A stretch of 64,000 bases of DNA, taken from the NCBI GenBank assembly GCA_010909165.1, contig VJWM01000063.1, positions 620,001-684,000 of the forward strand. The letters run 5' to 3'. Below the pieces are notes generated by a model that was not told the DNA's origin, searched no databases, and saw only the letters and a program-made list of their open reading frames with translations. Of this stretch, positions 31,741 through 43,989 are shown in pieces. Every line of letters begins with the position of its first letter. Positions within the stretch are counted from its first letter, which is position 1. The translations under genes and the position numbers were made by a program. This DNA comes from Anthoceros angustus (lineage: Eukaryota > Streptophyta > Anthocerotopsida > Anthocerotales > Anthocerotaceae).

Positions 31741-34260
31741 AGGTGGCTAGTTCCTAGCGGTGGCCGAGCATGGAACGTCTGGATACGAGGCCGGGGAGTT
31801 AACAACCCTAGTGGCGGCGGGCAGCAGTGGTGAGCAAATTCGGGCCGGAAGAAGACACTTTTGGTGCTGGAAGTTTGCGAAATTTCAAGGCGGAACTTGG
31901 AGTTGAGTGAAGGCGTGTCTTGGACGCACGAGGTTTTCTTTTTTTTTATGGCGCAAGTGTTTGCATCCGTGGAAGGAGCATCGGTGGAGTCTTGCGCGAT
32001 GCGCGGGCGGCAGTGGGGAGAACCCGACGCGTGTCGAGGCGAATCACGTGTGGGTGTGGACTACGGACTTCCTTGGGGGTTAGGAAATAAGTTGGTTTGT
32101 TTTTTTTTTTCGTAGGTCCGAAGGGTAAAATAAAGCGGAAAAGGAGGAATAAACACCAGACGGTTGCTCGATGTCTCCGTAGTATACTCCGGACTCTGAG
32201 TGGGTGGACCCGGTACCACTACGACGAGCTACGGAATTGCGCACGGGTATCGGATAAGTCCGGACCTCCCGGTCAAAAGCAGGATAAGTACGCTGGAAAG
32301 TAATTTAGAAGTTGAGTCGTGAAGTCGATCGAGCGGGCGCCACGTGGAGCCCGAATGGAGGTCGGGCAGCAGTCAGAGCAGGGGCCGTGGCCTTGCAGAG
32401 GCTTATAGCGGTATTCTCGCCCCGGGCGCGGCATGTCGCCGGGCGATGCGGTGGTGTAAGGCGGGGTAAGGCGTAGAGTAAGCCATGCGGACCTCGCGAC
32501 TACGGACGGGGAAGGCACCCTCCGCCAGTGTTACTCACAGCCACTACTAGAACTTGCATGTTCTTTGTTACAATGTGTGTTACATATTTATTCACGTGCT
32601 CACCGGGTTATACAAATGGCCTTGCTGAGATCGGGTTTGGGGTGTTGCGCTTATGTTGCGCTTGTATAACATGGATGTAACTACGATCGTCGCCATGGTT
32701 CCATTAGTAGCGGGGCTTCCGTCAATGGCACCCTTCAAATCGTATGTATAGGCGTATTGCACAAGCCATTCGCACACACATATCCGCGGATGTCGCACGG
32801 CCCATACTCATTAGGGGGTAGTGGCTGTAGTTAGTGAGGTTTTACCGATGGGCGTCGAGGTTCAGCGGCACGCCTACACAGCCACCGTATGGCAAAGCTA
32901 AAATAGCTTGTCAAATTCCCGTGGAAGGTGACATGGTTTCTCCAATTGTGTACAACCGCTGCCATTCGTGCGACATAGCGGGATTGGCCACACGTCCGAT
33001 TAGTCGAGTTTGCGAAATCCACCTTAGGCGGTGAGCGGAAGAGGCGCCATTCCTCCGATGGCATAGATTACATGTGGTGGATGATTACGGGTCCCTGATG
33101 CTTTTTGCACCTCGATATTGGCGGTGAAGGCGCGTTTTCTTTAATGCAACGTTAATTGGCGTATGCCCAAAATACATATGTCGATGTTGTAGTAAAGTGT
33201 TCCGTCTACGAATAGCATGAGAATGTGTTTGAATTAGTACAACGGGTGGCATGCGTGTTGGAGTGAACATCATCCGCAGAAATAATGGGGCTCCATGATG
33301 AATCTCGCCCCTCATGCCTCCCCCCACCACACCTTAACAAACATGGCATCTTCAAGTTGAAGTTGCATGCGGGACTCTACGGAGGATCCCTTCAACATCA
33401 ACGCGGTGTGGTGGAAATCGCATTCAACTGCGGTGGGGATTGAGCGTGATGAGCCAGCATGGCACATGTATCCATGCTTACGGTGAGGGGTGTCAAGTGG
33501 CGCGTGGAGGCGGGACTCGGGCGGTGGCTGGCGTCTGTGAAGAAGGTAATTGGCCTATTCGTCGCCTTGCGCATCCCGGTGTGTTGTCCTTGGCCATCGC
33601 CTACAAGCGATCTGAGAAGCGAGGACTCCATGCGAGCGGTGATTTGAACATGGACCGGCGGTGGCGGCCGTGGGAACTACATCATCAAGCGGAAGGGCGC
33701 TTGACACCATCATATTGCATGTCACTGGCGAGTGTTGGGAAGGCTCGCAAGCGTGACACGGCTTTTGTTGGCCCTCTTGGCGTCGTGGCTTCGATATGCT
33801 TACGCGGTGTTGCGGCTATGGGCGCGTTCGCTACCAACGCCCCGGTTGGAAGATTTGGGATTCGGCGGAACCACGGATGATGTTCCGCGGCGAACGGAGC
33901 ATCATGTGAGGTCAAGCGTTGGGAGAGTTGGTATGAGGAACATAGCACCCGCATGTGCCTCATTCGACAAGGTGCATGCACTGCACTTGTGTAGCTGGGT
34001 TAGGCGGAGCAGTCATGGACTATCAGCGCGGAGGCGCTGAAAGTAGGTGGGATGGGCAGCGAGGTTCATCCCCATACCCACCTCCCGGCCGCCATAACGA
34101 ATCCGAGGGCAACACATACATTTATGCGGCCCTATCGGGTGGAACAAGCGGCGGCCACACAGCCGAGCCTCGGGAAGAGGTGGGAAGAGCCGCCACACCT
34201 CGCCAGCGAGAAGAAGGACTTCAGCGGTGATCAAGCGCGGCGCCACCCTCGGCACGGTGG

Positions 34261-35244
34261 GTGACAATTTTGTTGAGGGTGGTGGTGGGCGGCCCGCCCG
34301 CGATTACGTGTGGGAGATTGCTTCGCCCACCGATTGTTGTGGAGAAGGTGGACAATAGGGCTTTGTTGCAAGCCATTATTCACAAGAGAGGAAAAGAATG
34401 GGTGCATAACATCATGGGCGAACCGGATGAAGTTGGAGAAGATGAAGGCGGGGAGATCCGGCGTCGGGGCCTCGGGGCCACGCCATGCGGAAATGGTGAA
34501 AATGGTGAGGCATTTAACAACGGTGGAGATGCCGGGGTTGGAAAAGTGGAAGGACGTTTGAACAGTGGGCGGCTGTGTCTTGAAGTGGAGGCGCCTTCGG
34601 ACACCTTGTGAAGAGAATAATCAGGGAAAAATTCTCCTCCGTAACCAGGCGTCGAACATTGCGGGCCATGGACGCTGCGAAGGCCGCTGTGGTGGAAGAG
34701 AGGAGAACAAAGGGCGTGCTAGACAACGACTTGAAGCCCCAGGACGGGCGACAAATCATGGCAAGCTAGTTGGGCTAGAGTTGAATTGCGCCAACATGGC
34801 AATTTCCTCCCGTCAAAGCATCTATCGCGCCAAAGTGAGGGGAAGTCGGGGATGGGGCCCAACCTGGGAAAGGAGGCAAGCAATTTGGATGGAGAGGTTC
34901 AAGCAGAAACACGGCCCTTCGGAGGAGTGTGAGTATGGCGATTACACATTAGCGAATGCAGTATTGGGATGCGAGGCCAAGATATGGCAAATGTTATCAC
35001 GGATGCAAGGGCAAGGAGGATGAGTGGCAGCGAGGCATGGAATAGACTCGATTCGGATGAGCTTTGGATATCCATCCCGGACAACGGCGAATATGGTACA
35101 ACTCCAGCGGTGTTGGCGGTGATGACGATGTCGAAGGGGATGGGGCTGCAAAAGAGAATCCATCTTCTCGCTGGCCGCCCTTCGAGGGCCATCCAAGTTC
35201 ACCGGCCCGCAGCACTAATCGGAATCGATTGCATGTGCCTCTAG
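34261..35244 (+). pseudogene. Unidentified coding-like region inside CACTA, unit 2
   Basis: Plus frames 34261-34611, 34565-35023 and 34969-35244 overlap in different phases. Segments conserved with unit 3 are RALLQAIIHKRGKEWVHNIM, a Glu/Asp-rich EPDEVGEDEGGE, GLELNCANMAISSRQSIYRA and VITDARARRMSG. It could be an accessory element protein or captured host exons. No named domain can be assigned. Confidence 0.35.
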
Positions 35245-35847
35245 TGCGCCTACCGCATTGCAAGGTGCAAGGTGTAACGGAAAAAGCTACTACCGCTGCA
35301 AGACTAAAAGAAGCAAAACCAATCTTGAGCTAATGGAAAGTGAAAACACGACGAATGATCACGGACGCCACGACTCGTGAGTATTGAAGAAAAGCTAGCG
35401 GATTGCAGTACCAGAATTTAATTGTGACGATACATCAGATTGGAGCACCGTGATACACCCGTGAGGGGGGGTATCACCAAACCAAACCGTGTAATAGTAA
35501 TACAATTATTTTGGCAATATACAATTTATGGGTTGGGTCAGAACCCAAAATACAAAAGACAGGCCCGCTAACGATTTGCCATTGGTGCAGAGTGTGTCCC
35601 ATGGAAGGTATCCAATCGTACACACATATGCACCCCAAGCACATGTTTGCAATCATGCCACCAATCGGGTCAGGCTTACCATGGGAGGAGGGCGCCGCTT
35701 AAACGGGAAAGTGCCGTATGTGCATCCATGATCACCTGTACTCATGGATGTGACCGCCGTTTACGCCCTGCCACGCTGCTAGAGATTGGACGCCAAGGGG
35801 TCGATAAATGAAAAGTGCTCATGACGAATGGCAAGAGCCAGCATGCA

Positions 35848-35879
35848 AATTGGTGGCCGGGTATACTTGATCACCAATT
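35848..35879. repeat. Imperfect palindrome inside CACTA, unit 2
   Basis: Counterpart of the perfect palindrome at 56951-56982, with three mismatched pairs that look like T-to-C or A-to-G differences (GGTGGCCGGGTA against GGTGGTCAAGTA). Confidence 0.7.
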
Positions 35880-36822
35880 CTGTGGCCGCGGCCTCGCCGG
35901 CGGGCTTCCAGCCTGCCCCACAACATTTACGCGAACACGATGGTATTATACCAACCACATAAACCGACCCTCCAAACTCAACATATGATCTCGTTCCATG
36001 TGAAAGTGTTGAAAGGGTTGATGCTTTTATGTGTACACTTTCGAAGCTCCCCTGGACTCCAATGGTTAACCACATGTGCATTGATCCCGCAATGGCCCCC
36101 TATATGTTACAAAAATAGGGCCAAATTGTAATATTAAAAACCATTTGCAACCACGCCCCATTTTTCTAGTAGTGGGCGCGCCGACGAGGGTATAATACAT
36201 GCGACTTCGAGACATTCCTCAGCCCTTGCGCTCATAACCGCCTCGTCAAGTGCGCTTATCTCCGAACGCTAGGCAACTTAGCACCCTGCTGGCCGCTCAC
36301 CTTGGGGTTGGAGCAGCCGAACGCAGCCGAAGAAGGCGATCGCGCATCGTGCTGGCCGATCTCGGACAATCGCGCCTGACGGAGTAAGGGAAAGCGATGG
36401 GACCCAAAAGAAGGTCACGGAGGTATGGCGCCATGGAACTGGTAGCGCAACATTGTCACCCGCGCTACTCCGGGACTTTTGGGCCGTGCGTGGAGGGAGG
36501 CGGGAGGATTGGTCGAAGTGGCACCTAGGCGTGTTCAGTGTCTGGACATTTGATGTCACCCTAGTCCGGGAGTTCGCCGGAAGATGTTGGCGGCCAACAA
36601 GGAGGTCGATCAAGAACCTCGGGAGGATCAGTGGACCTTGGAGGTCAGGCGGCTTACAAGCCGGAGAGGATTGGGGCGTGGTCCCGAGGCCCCTCAAGGC
36701 GAGGGAAAGATAGGCGGCAGGCGGCGTCTTTGAAGCTTGAGCGGCGGACAACCAGCGGCGGTTGATGCCGGACCTGGGCGGAGGTGAGGCGGTGGCGGAT
36801 CATTGTCCACTTGGAACTTGCT

Positions 36823-36845
36823 CACCAAGGTGGATCACCTTGGTG
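36823..36845. repeat. Conserved LTR hairpin, solo LTR of unit 2
   Basis: Reverse-complement counterpart of the hairpin in the full-length element, with loop GAT. Its presence confirms the plus orientation of this LTR. Confidence 0.8.
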
Positions 36846-39535
36846 ATAATTTATTGGTGTTCTGCATGCGCTGCGGCGGCAAGAAGGGCGGCGGGGAAGG
36901 ATCATCTTCGCGAGTTCAGCGGAGGCCCTGGTGAGTGCGAAGCCACCTCCGTCGGGACTATCCCTGCAGTCCATGTGGGGACATTCACGACCTCTCGAAG
37001 GATGGGGAAGAAGCGGGCGCTCCGGAAAGGGTTGGCGGCCCTACGAGCGGGCGGGCAAGGCGCCGAGGTGAGGCCCGACCCCTAGGGCCAAGCGGGTCGG
37101 GAGGAGGGCGGCAGGAGGATCTGGGACTCCATACGTGCAGAGCGGACCCCTCACCACCTAGGGAAGTGTGGGAAGATATCCCCTTCCCTCCTCTTGCATG
37201 AGGCGGCCAGTCTGACGGAGGCAGCCCGGCTCGGCGTGACCGGCCACAGCGGCCGATGAGCCCGGCAGACTCGGCAAGACAAGAGGCGGAAGTGCCACCA
37301 GCCAGCACCTCGGACGGGCGCTGTGCCTTGCCCACCCGGGTAACAAGAGGTGAAGAGGCGGTGAGAAGAGGCGAAAGAGGCGCCGCTCAAGGAGGCGGGA
37401 GGTCAGCGGCAACCCCACGGAGCCGGTCATCGCCCGGCCGGGAGGCAAGTCGGCCGAACCCCCTCACCCCTCAGAGCCCCGGGCGAAGAGGCGAATAAGG
37501 AATTGGCGGCCAAGAGGGCCAAGGAGGTGAGGCTCGGACCTCGGACTCGGGACCTAAGGGACCTATTAGGTCCGGAGAGCCCAGGACTTCGCTCGGGGCC
37601 TGTATGGAGGTCCTTGGCGGACCGTGAGATGCCCGCTCCAGCGGACTTTTGGGGGCCTCACCAATGGCGGCCGTGGAAGAGACACGGCGGGTCACAGCTT
37701 CGTCATGGGCGGTATGCTCTGAGGTCTCTGGAGACGGAGAGACCCGGAGGTGGAAGCCTGAGGCGCATGGTGCTCCTCCGAGGAGCAATTGGAGGCGGCC
37801 GGGAGGCGAGGAGGCGAAGCTCGGCCGCGCCGAAGCGCCGGGAGGCCGAAGAAAGTCTGGTCCATTGACGGGCGGACTAAATTCTTCATGGGTGGCGGTG
37901 AAGCGAGCCTGAGAGGCCCAGGGGTGAGACCTCTGGGCGGAGAGGCGAAGGAGGCGGAGGAGGCCGAGCGAGAAGACTGGTGAGGCGGTGGACCGGCCTG
38001 GTGGCGAAGCCAGTGAAAGCGGAGGAGGCGGCCCTAAGGCAAACCGCGATCACTATCGGCGTGATCAACCGGTGGAGGGGAGGCGAGGATAGGCTGCAGC
38101 TAACTGAAGGCAGGCGGGAGGCCAGGCGGTGCAGGCCATGCCGAGAAGGAAGCCGCGACAAGGAGATGGAGGATCTCGGACTCGATTCTTGTGAGTGGAG
38201 CAACAGGCGGAGATGGAAGACGCAAGGAGACCACAGGCTGCGGCTCAAGTTACCATTGAGCGGAATGGCAATGCGGGCGTGATCACGGATCGAGCGAGAT
38301 AGATAAGCGGCTCCGGCTCATTGGCGACGGAGGAGGTAGGCGATGGAACAAGGAGGCGGGGCGTCGGAAATGGAGAAGGACACAGGCCGAAGCGCAATCG
38401 GGCGAGTTGCACGGCCGTCTGGAGAGGAGATGGCGGAGCTAAAGGCAGGATGAGCAGGGGAGGCGAGAGCCTGGGCCGAGAAAAGAGGCTGCTGATTAAG
38501 GAAGGAGGAAGGGGCGGCGTTATGGCGGGTGGTGGCGTGAGCAGCCAGGAGGCTGGGCGGGCGGGCAGCAGTAGCGGTTGCGAGGAGGTGACAGGCGTCC
38601 CTTGTGGCCTCGAGATTGGCCCGGCTCCAGTGTCAAACTGGCGGGGAGATGGTCCGGCAAGCCGGACACGCTCGGCTCCGGAGCACCAATGGCGAAGAAG
38701 TATCGGGTGCTCGGGCACATGTGGAAGAGGCAATCCGGCAAATTGACTCGGATTTTGCCTATTACCGCGAGCTCCTTAAGGCATTGGAAGCCTCTCGGGC
38801 GCCGCTTCTAAGCAGACGGACCCGGAAGGCTCGAAGGGATGAAGGACATGGGAAGGCAGGGACCCTAGTGGCCTGTTTGGAGGCAGACGTGAGGGAGAAG
38901 AGCCTCGGGAGGAGGCGGGGCCAGCAGCCAATACAGCGGACCTCGGGGTAAGTCCATAGCACGGGAGGATAGAGTGGGGGCCACGAAGGAAGGAAAATCA
39001 ACCCGACCCAAGACAAGGGGGTGGGTGAGATGAGGCCTAGCGGTAGGTGGTCCCATGAGATAAAGTCCGGAGCTTGGGGACGGACCCCGGTAATAAGACC
39101 AGGACCACGTCAGAACCCAGATGAGGCCGGACCGTGAGGCCGGACTCGGGAAATAAGGCGGACTCCGTTCGGACTCGGGGTCGAGGCCGGACCAGTCGGA
39201 CTCGGGAAACAGGAGGTCCCCTCAGGCTTCTGTTGAGGCGATCGTCGGTGGCCCCTCGGGAGGGACCCACTCGGGGCGGAGGCGTTGTGTGCGGTCGTCG
39301 GGGCCATGCCGTAATAACTGGATTCGGGAAGAGGAAGGGGCCTCGCGGATCATCCGATTAGGTCGCCCATAGCTGTCGGGGAGATTGGACCACCAATCTC
39401 GAGACGGAACCAGGACCTCCCAGGCCCAAGCCGAAGGAGATAGGAGGAAGGAATAGGATGGTAGGCGGCCGATTAGGGCGTCTTGGTAGCCACCGGCTCG
39501 AATAGGGTGTAATAAAGGCGCCGACTTGGGCGTAG

Positions 39536-39543
39536 TATAAGAG
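39536..39543 (+). promoter_or_regulatory. TATA-like box in solo LTR, unit 2
   Basis: TATAAGAG in GTAGTATAAGAGGGC, about 590 bp before the LTR end. The motif is conserved in unit 3 and, in degraded form (GATAAGAGGGC), on the minus strand of the full-length element. An AATAAA-like signal follows closely (CTAATAAATC). Confidence 0.45.
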
Positions 39544-40760
39544 GGCTCTAATAAATCATCTTCTCTTGGTGTTGATGCGTTTCTTGCGGACCTTGTGTGT
39601 CTTCATGCTAACGTGAGTCACGAGTCAGCGAGCACGGCAGCTCGGGAGGCGATCAAGGTCACAGTGGCGGACCCTAGCGTGTGGTGGTGTGCGGGAAGAG
39701 CGGCGGGACCGTGTTCGTCAGGCGGCGGCCGTGTCGGGTGGGCCGGGCGTGTGAGCCGGAGGAACTCGGGAGGCGTCTGAGCCGGAGAGGCCCGGAGCAA
39801 CGGAGGAGGTCGGTTGTGTAGCCACTTGCGTTCTTTTCCAAGGTTGATGGCGTAGTGAGAGTGATGAGAGGAGGACTAAAAAGGCAGTGGCGTGCGTGAG
39901 CGATCTGACGCCAAGCGGGTCCTTAAAGCGTTTGGCCACACGGGCTGTTCGGTGAGCGTTATGAGTAGTTAGGCGCCAAAGCAGCGATTGCGTGTGTTAA
40001 AGTTGAGCGGTCGCAGTAAGGTGAGAATCGATTGGCAAAGCAACGGAGCTTATCATTCTCTTGGAACCGGACTCCTTACTACATCGACCCGGATTGTGGC
40101 GCGCCGGGCCGGTCAGTAGTCGCGCCACAGATGGCTCACAGGCGGGGCTGTGGCCCGGGAGGCGGGGTGGTCGCGAGCTCAAGGAGAACTTCCTCCGGAC
40201 CTGTGGATCGGGGCCAGAGCCTAAAGGAGTTTGAACCGGACGGGAGGCGGGAAGAAGAGATGGCGCCTCGGGGTGTGGGAGATTCCCACTACGCAGCTGG
40301 CCCAACATGGACCATTGGAAGGTTAGAGCGGTGGCCTTGTGCAAGAGTTGAGATTGAGCTTCATGGAGAAGAAATGGTGTTACGTCGGTCCGCATTGGTG
40401 AGAGTGTGCACATTGGAAGGCCAAGTCGCAGGAGGGTGACATAAGGAGGCCGCAAATTGGGACCTAGAACTCTTCCCAAGTGTATGGGCGGGAGGTCGAA
40501 GACGGAGTCCGATTGACCCCAGGAGGAAGTAGACCTTAAAAGCAGTGACAAGAATCATGAAGCACAGGAGATGCGGCTAACAATGGATGGGTGACTCGCG
40601 TCTGTGCAACTCGTGGGCCAATTGATTTTGTGCTTCCCGACAAGAAGTGGATCACATAGCGGACCACTTCCAATCTTCCTACATGAAATAGTAAAGAAGG
40701 GCCGGATAGATTAGGCGGGATAATTTTTGAGAGGGCGTGTGAAGGGGGCTTGATACGTTT

Positions 40761-41880
40761 GAAAGGGTTTCTCACGAAACCCTTTTAGCCACCTGACTTG
40801 GCGGACCCTTTTGCACTTGAAAAAATCCGCTATAATCGGGCTTTTGATATTTCTCTGCGGACATGTTACCGCAACCTTTTGAATAATTGTTTTGATACAT
40901 GTTATTTGAGATTGTAGATTGCAAGTATGTGGCAAAAACCTAAAGTCCCATTCGTTCGGCTTTTTCAAGCTGGACACAAAATTGGCCATCGCGTGCACTT
41001 ACATCTAAGCAGTCCAACATCGGCAATCATTGCGGTGTTGGGACGATAAACATTTAAAGTTTTAGGGCTTGCTGTAATTACAGTGCGCAAACTTGTTTCT
41101 CTACTATTCATACTAGTCAATCCTATGACTATACTCTCGCTCGAGAATTTTCTGAGGTTTGTTCCTTAGACATTGGGACAATAATATCTTCTTTGGCCGA
41201 TGCTCTTGATCCACGTCTAGTGCGAGAATGAGAGTGGCATGGTACACTTAGAGTCGGGCCCACCAAGCGTCTCAAGATTCAAAAGATGCAAAGGTTCACT
41301 ACTAGTTCAAAGTTTTAACCACTAGAAAAAGATGAGGGTTAAGTAAAGATAAGAACATATCCACATTAGGGAGCTGCACAAAAAGGTTGAAAACATCGAA
41401 GGAACCCTTTAAAACAACAAAATATCAAAAAATACAATGAAAAATTGTCAAAATTTTAGAGCAGGCTTGGCCTTGCTCTAAAAACAATTTTAGAGCACAT
41501 CGGGAGTTCCGCACATCCTCAAAAGCCAAAGGACATGCTTCCCCATTAGGATCATTTTCGCGTTCTTTTTGCATGCATGCACAAGTTTGCACATAAGCGT
41601 TGTTTAATGACTTATGCGCGCCTAAACTGGTATACAAAAACATACAAAACCACCACACGAAACTACGGACATGGAAATTATGGAACAATGAGGTCAACTT
41701 CATCACACCGACTAAATCGCCATGAACTGGAGTATAAGACGCAGCCGGTGTTGACTCTGACGAGTGGTGGGCGAATGCGAACCGATGGATGAACACCTCG
41801 AAACCAACAAAAACCAAACCAACCCGGTTCCAAATAGGGTTGGGATTTTTTCCAAAACCCTTTTGTGAGAAACCCCTTTC
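40761..41880. mobile_element. Putative small DNA element with terminal inverted repeats, unit 2
   Basis: Terminal repeats GAAAGG-GTTTCTCAC (left) and GAAAGGGGTTTCTCAC (right, reversed). A perfect inner hairpin has arms TTTTAGAGCA (41454-41463) and TGCTCTAAAA (41474-41483). The open minus frame at 41425-41994 crosses its right end and is probably fortuitous. Confidence 0.4.
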
Positions 41881-41996
41881 TAAGCAGGTATTTGTTATTT
41901 GCTCTCCTCGCTCGCTCCTCTCTAATCTCGCCTTCGATTCATGTATTGCGTATTCCAAGTGCCACCGAAGTTGGATCGTGTATACGCCCTCCATAG

Positions 41997-43540
41997 TTGG
42001 AAGCCGGTGGGGAGCTCAAGGTAGAAGAAGAGTCCAAGGAAGATTGGAAAGGACTCCGAGTTGGGAATTTGCGGCACGAAGATTCGGATGAAGGAGGCGT
42101 TGCAAGGAGCAAGAGGAAGGCGGTGCGGGCGATGAGGGTGACAAAAGGAGGCAGCATAACCACACCGGATCACGGTGGTCGGAACGCAGGGAGAAGGAGG
42201 AAGGCAAGCGGGTTATCCTCTCGGTGTGGAGGGCAGTCACTTGGTGAGTTTTTATGAATGAGGAGGCGTTGCACGCACAGAAGGAAGAGTTAACTCGTGA
42301 CGGGGTTCTCACCGGAAGGACACTTTTGAGGGATACTCCTTTGGCTGTCCGGTGGGGTGGAGGCAAGTGACACACCAGTACGGGCACGAGTGGAAGGGGA
42401 TGGCCCGGAGCAGCCTAATTTGGCGACTGCAGGGTCGAACTCCGAATGACTCAAACCCGTTGGATCTTCTCGACTGTCATGGCTCTCACAGCTTAGTATG
42501 CAAGTGCAGAGAAGTTGCTCAAGGAAAAGTTGGAGGTGGAGCTAGAAAAAGCAATGGGACCCTTGAGGCGGAGTGTGAAAAGTCACTAAGCAAGACAGAG
42601 GAACTAGGATTATGTCCACTAGGCCACAGTGACCCACGTAAAGGGGCGCAGCCTCATTGAGCTCAGATGAAATTGAGTCCGGGAGCAGTGGACGCCACCG
42701 GAGAAGTTCAAGAAGCTAGGAGAGGTATAAATGGGAGAGATGAGGCTAGGGCCATGGTCAAGAGAGATGGGCAAGCAAGAAGGGCAGCATCAACCACGCG
42801 GTGGTCGAGAAACGTACCAGCGTTAGCAGACCACCACGGTGGCTAAAAGCAGCCACCGTCATGAAGAAAAAGACTCAAGGTGGGGAAGCCACACCATGTG
42901 AGGCCATTGTAGAGGGGACGCAGCCTCCCCGGATTCCTGTGGAGGCAACCATGGCCCAGACGGTTGTCCACTCTCATGAGGGAGGGTACACTTTTTAGCG
43001 AGGCTGCATTGCGGCATGGCCGCGGGGCGCCCTGGATGAGGATGCTCATGTCCCGACCACATGGTGAGCTAGTGCTCATTCTAAATGTATGTATGCGGTT
43101 GGGACAAGAAGGCGTAAGAACCACCGGGTCGCAGACATCTCATCCGCCCACTTAGCTTGCCCTACTCTTTGAACGGAAGTTGTATTCTGCTCCGTTCAAG
43201 GAACTCCTTCGGAACGTTGAAGGCATACCTCCGGCATAAGTTGTGCTCGGTGAGATGAGCAAGGCGAGGCCAGAAAGCGTGGAGGAGGAAATCGATCACC
43301 ATGTGGTTGTCCATTCAAAGGATGAGGAGCGAGCGACATGCGCCAAGGCGATGATCGGGCACCTCCGGAAGGAGTGAAGGGACCTCGATAGCGGAAGTGA
43401 GGTGGAGGGTAGTAAGGGAGAATCTTCTGGACGAGGCGTGAGTGCAGGAGCGAGGGAACACCCATGGGCGCGGCTGGGCGACAACAATAGGCGGGCCACG
43501 GTGATTTTAGAGGGAGCGGCATCATAGGTCGGGCTTTCAC
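41997..43540 (+). pseudogene. Coiled-coil frame of unknown element, unit 2
   Basis: Homologous to 20506-22080. Frames 41997-42257 and 42352-42660 match the start (EVEEES/KVEEES-type, then NLRHEDSDE) and the CEKSLSKTEELG part. The coiled coil is more disrupted than in unit 1. It begins 117 bases after the right end of the small inverted-repeat element. Confidence 0.45.
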
Positions 43541-43989
43541 TCGGATTAGGGATAAGGTGCTAGGAAAGCCTGTCTGTGAAAGTTACCCGAATTTGGTAGT
43601 GGCCAGGCTTGTAGGTCACCATTTTTTAGACAATGGGGAAGAGTGAGTTATGGCGTTATGGCCGGATGGGTACAAGTAGACCCTTTGCGCCTCTTGTTAG
43701 AACAATTTCGGTGTGAGCTCCCGCAGGTCGAACCGATCTGCTTGGATTGATTGGGCGTCCGATTAATAACAGATTGATTGGTGCTTGCCCTTCTCTCACA
43801 AGGGCCCGAGGGAGATCCACGGATGGTCGAGAGTCGGTATTGGCTTCTCGGGCGACTAACGGGAGGCGCTCTCGATGCCGGAAGGAAGATTTCCGCGGGA
43901 CCGGGTGAGATCGCGCATAAACTCGGTGCCTGACCAGCCTGTTTTTTCTTTCCTTCCCAACCAACATCAACCAAATTGTGTCTAATTCC

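Larger units (their letters stand above)
32542..36174. mobile_element. CACTA-type DNA transposon, unit 2 (non-autonomous)
   Basis: The ends are CACTACTAGAA at 32542 and the inverse TTCTAGTAGTG ending at 36174, the signature of the CACTA (En/Spm) superfamily. It lies inside the solo LTR, whose two halves join cleanly when it is removed. Flanks are AGC (left) and GGC (right). It is about 3.6 kb with no recognisable TNPD/TNP2 transposase, so it is probably non-autonomous. A plus frame at 34261-34611 (VEKVDNRALLQAIIHKRGK, EWVHNIM) is shared with unit 3 but not identified. Confidence 0.8.
32049..40129 (+). mobile_element. Solo LTR of the gypsy family, split by CACTA, unit 2
   Basis: The LTR begins TGTGGGTG at 32049 and ends CGCGCCACA at 40129. 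The parts 32049-32541 and 36175-40129 together give about 4.45 kb and align, reversed, with 84-4378. No internal region or second LTR accompanies it, so it is a solo LTR, normally the product of LTR-LTR recombination. Unit 1 at 18590-18605 shows the site without it. Flanking duplications could not be read with confidence. Confidence 0.8.
39430..42740. repeat. Near-identical block, copy in unit 2
   Basis: From GAAGGAGATAGGAGGAAGG to the coiled-coil region this block matches 60406-63715 almost base for base. The flanks on both sides differ by frequent indels. Divergent patches inside are about 40940-41060 and 41150-41270. Confidence 0.8.

Noticed and set aside
33440-33880. A 146-codon plus frame inside the CACTA element as a transposase
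   Set aside because: No transposase signature was recognised, and the frame is broken in the unit 3 copy.
41425-41994. A 189-codon open minus frame as a gene
   Set aside because: It crosses the right end of the small inverted-repeat element, contains its hairpin, and is not kept in unit 1.
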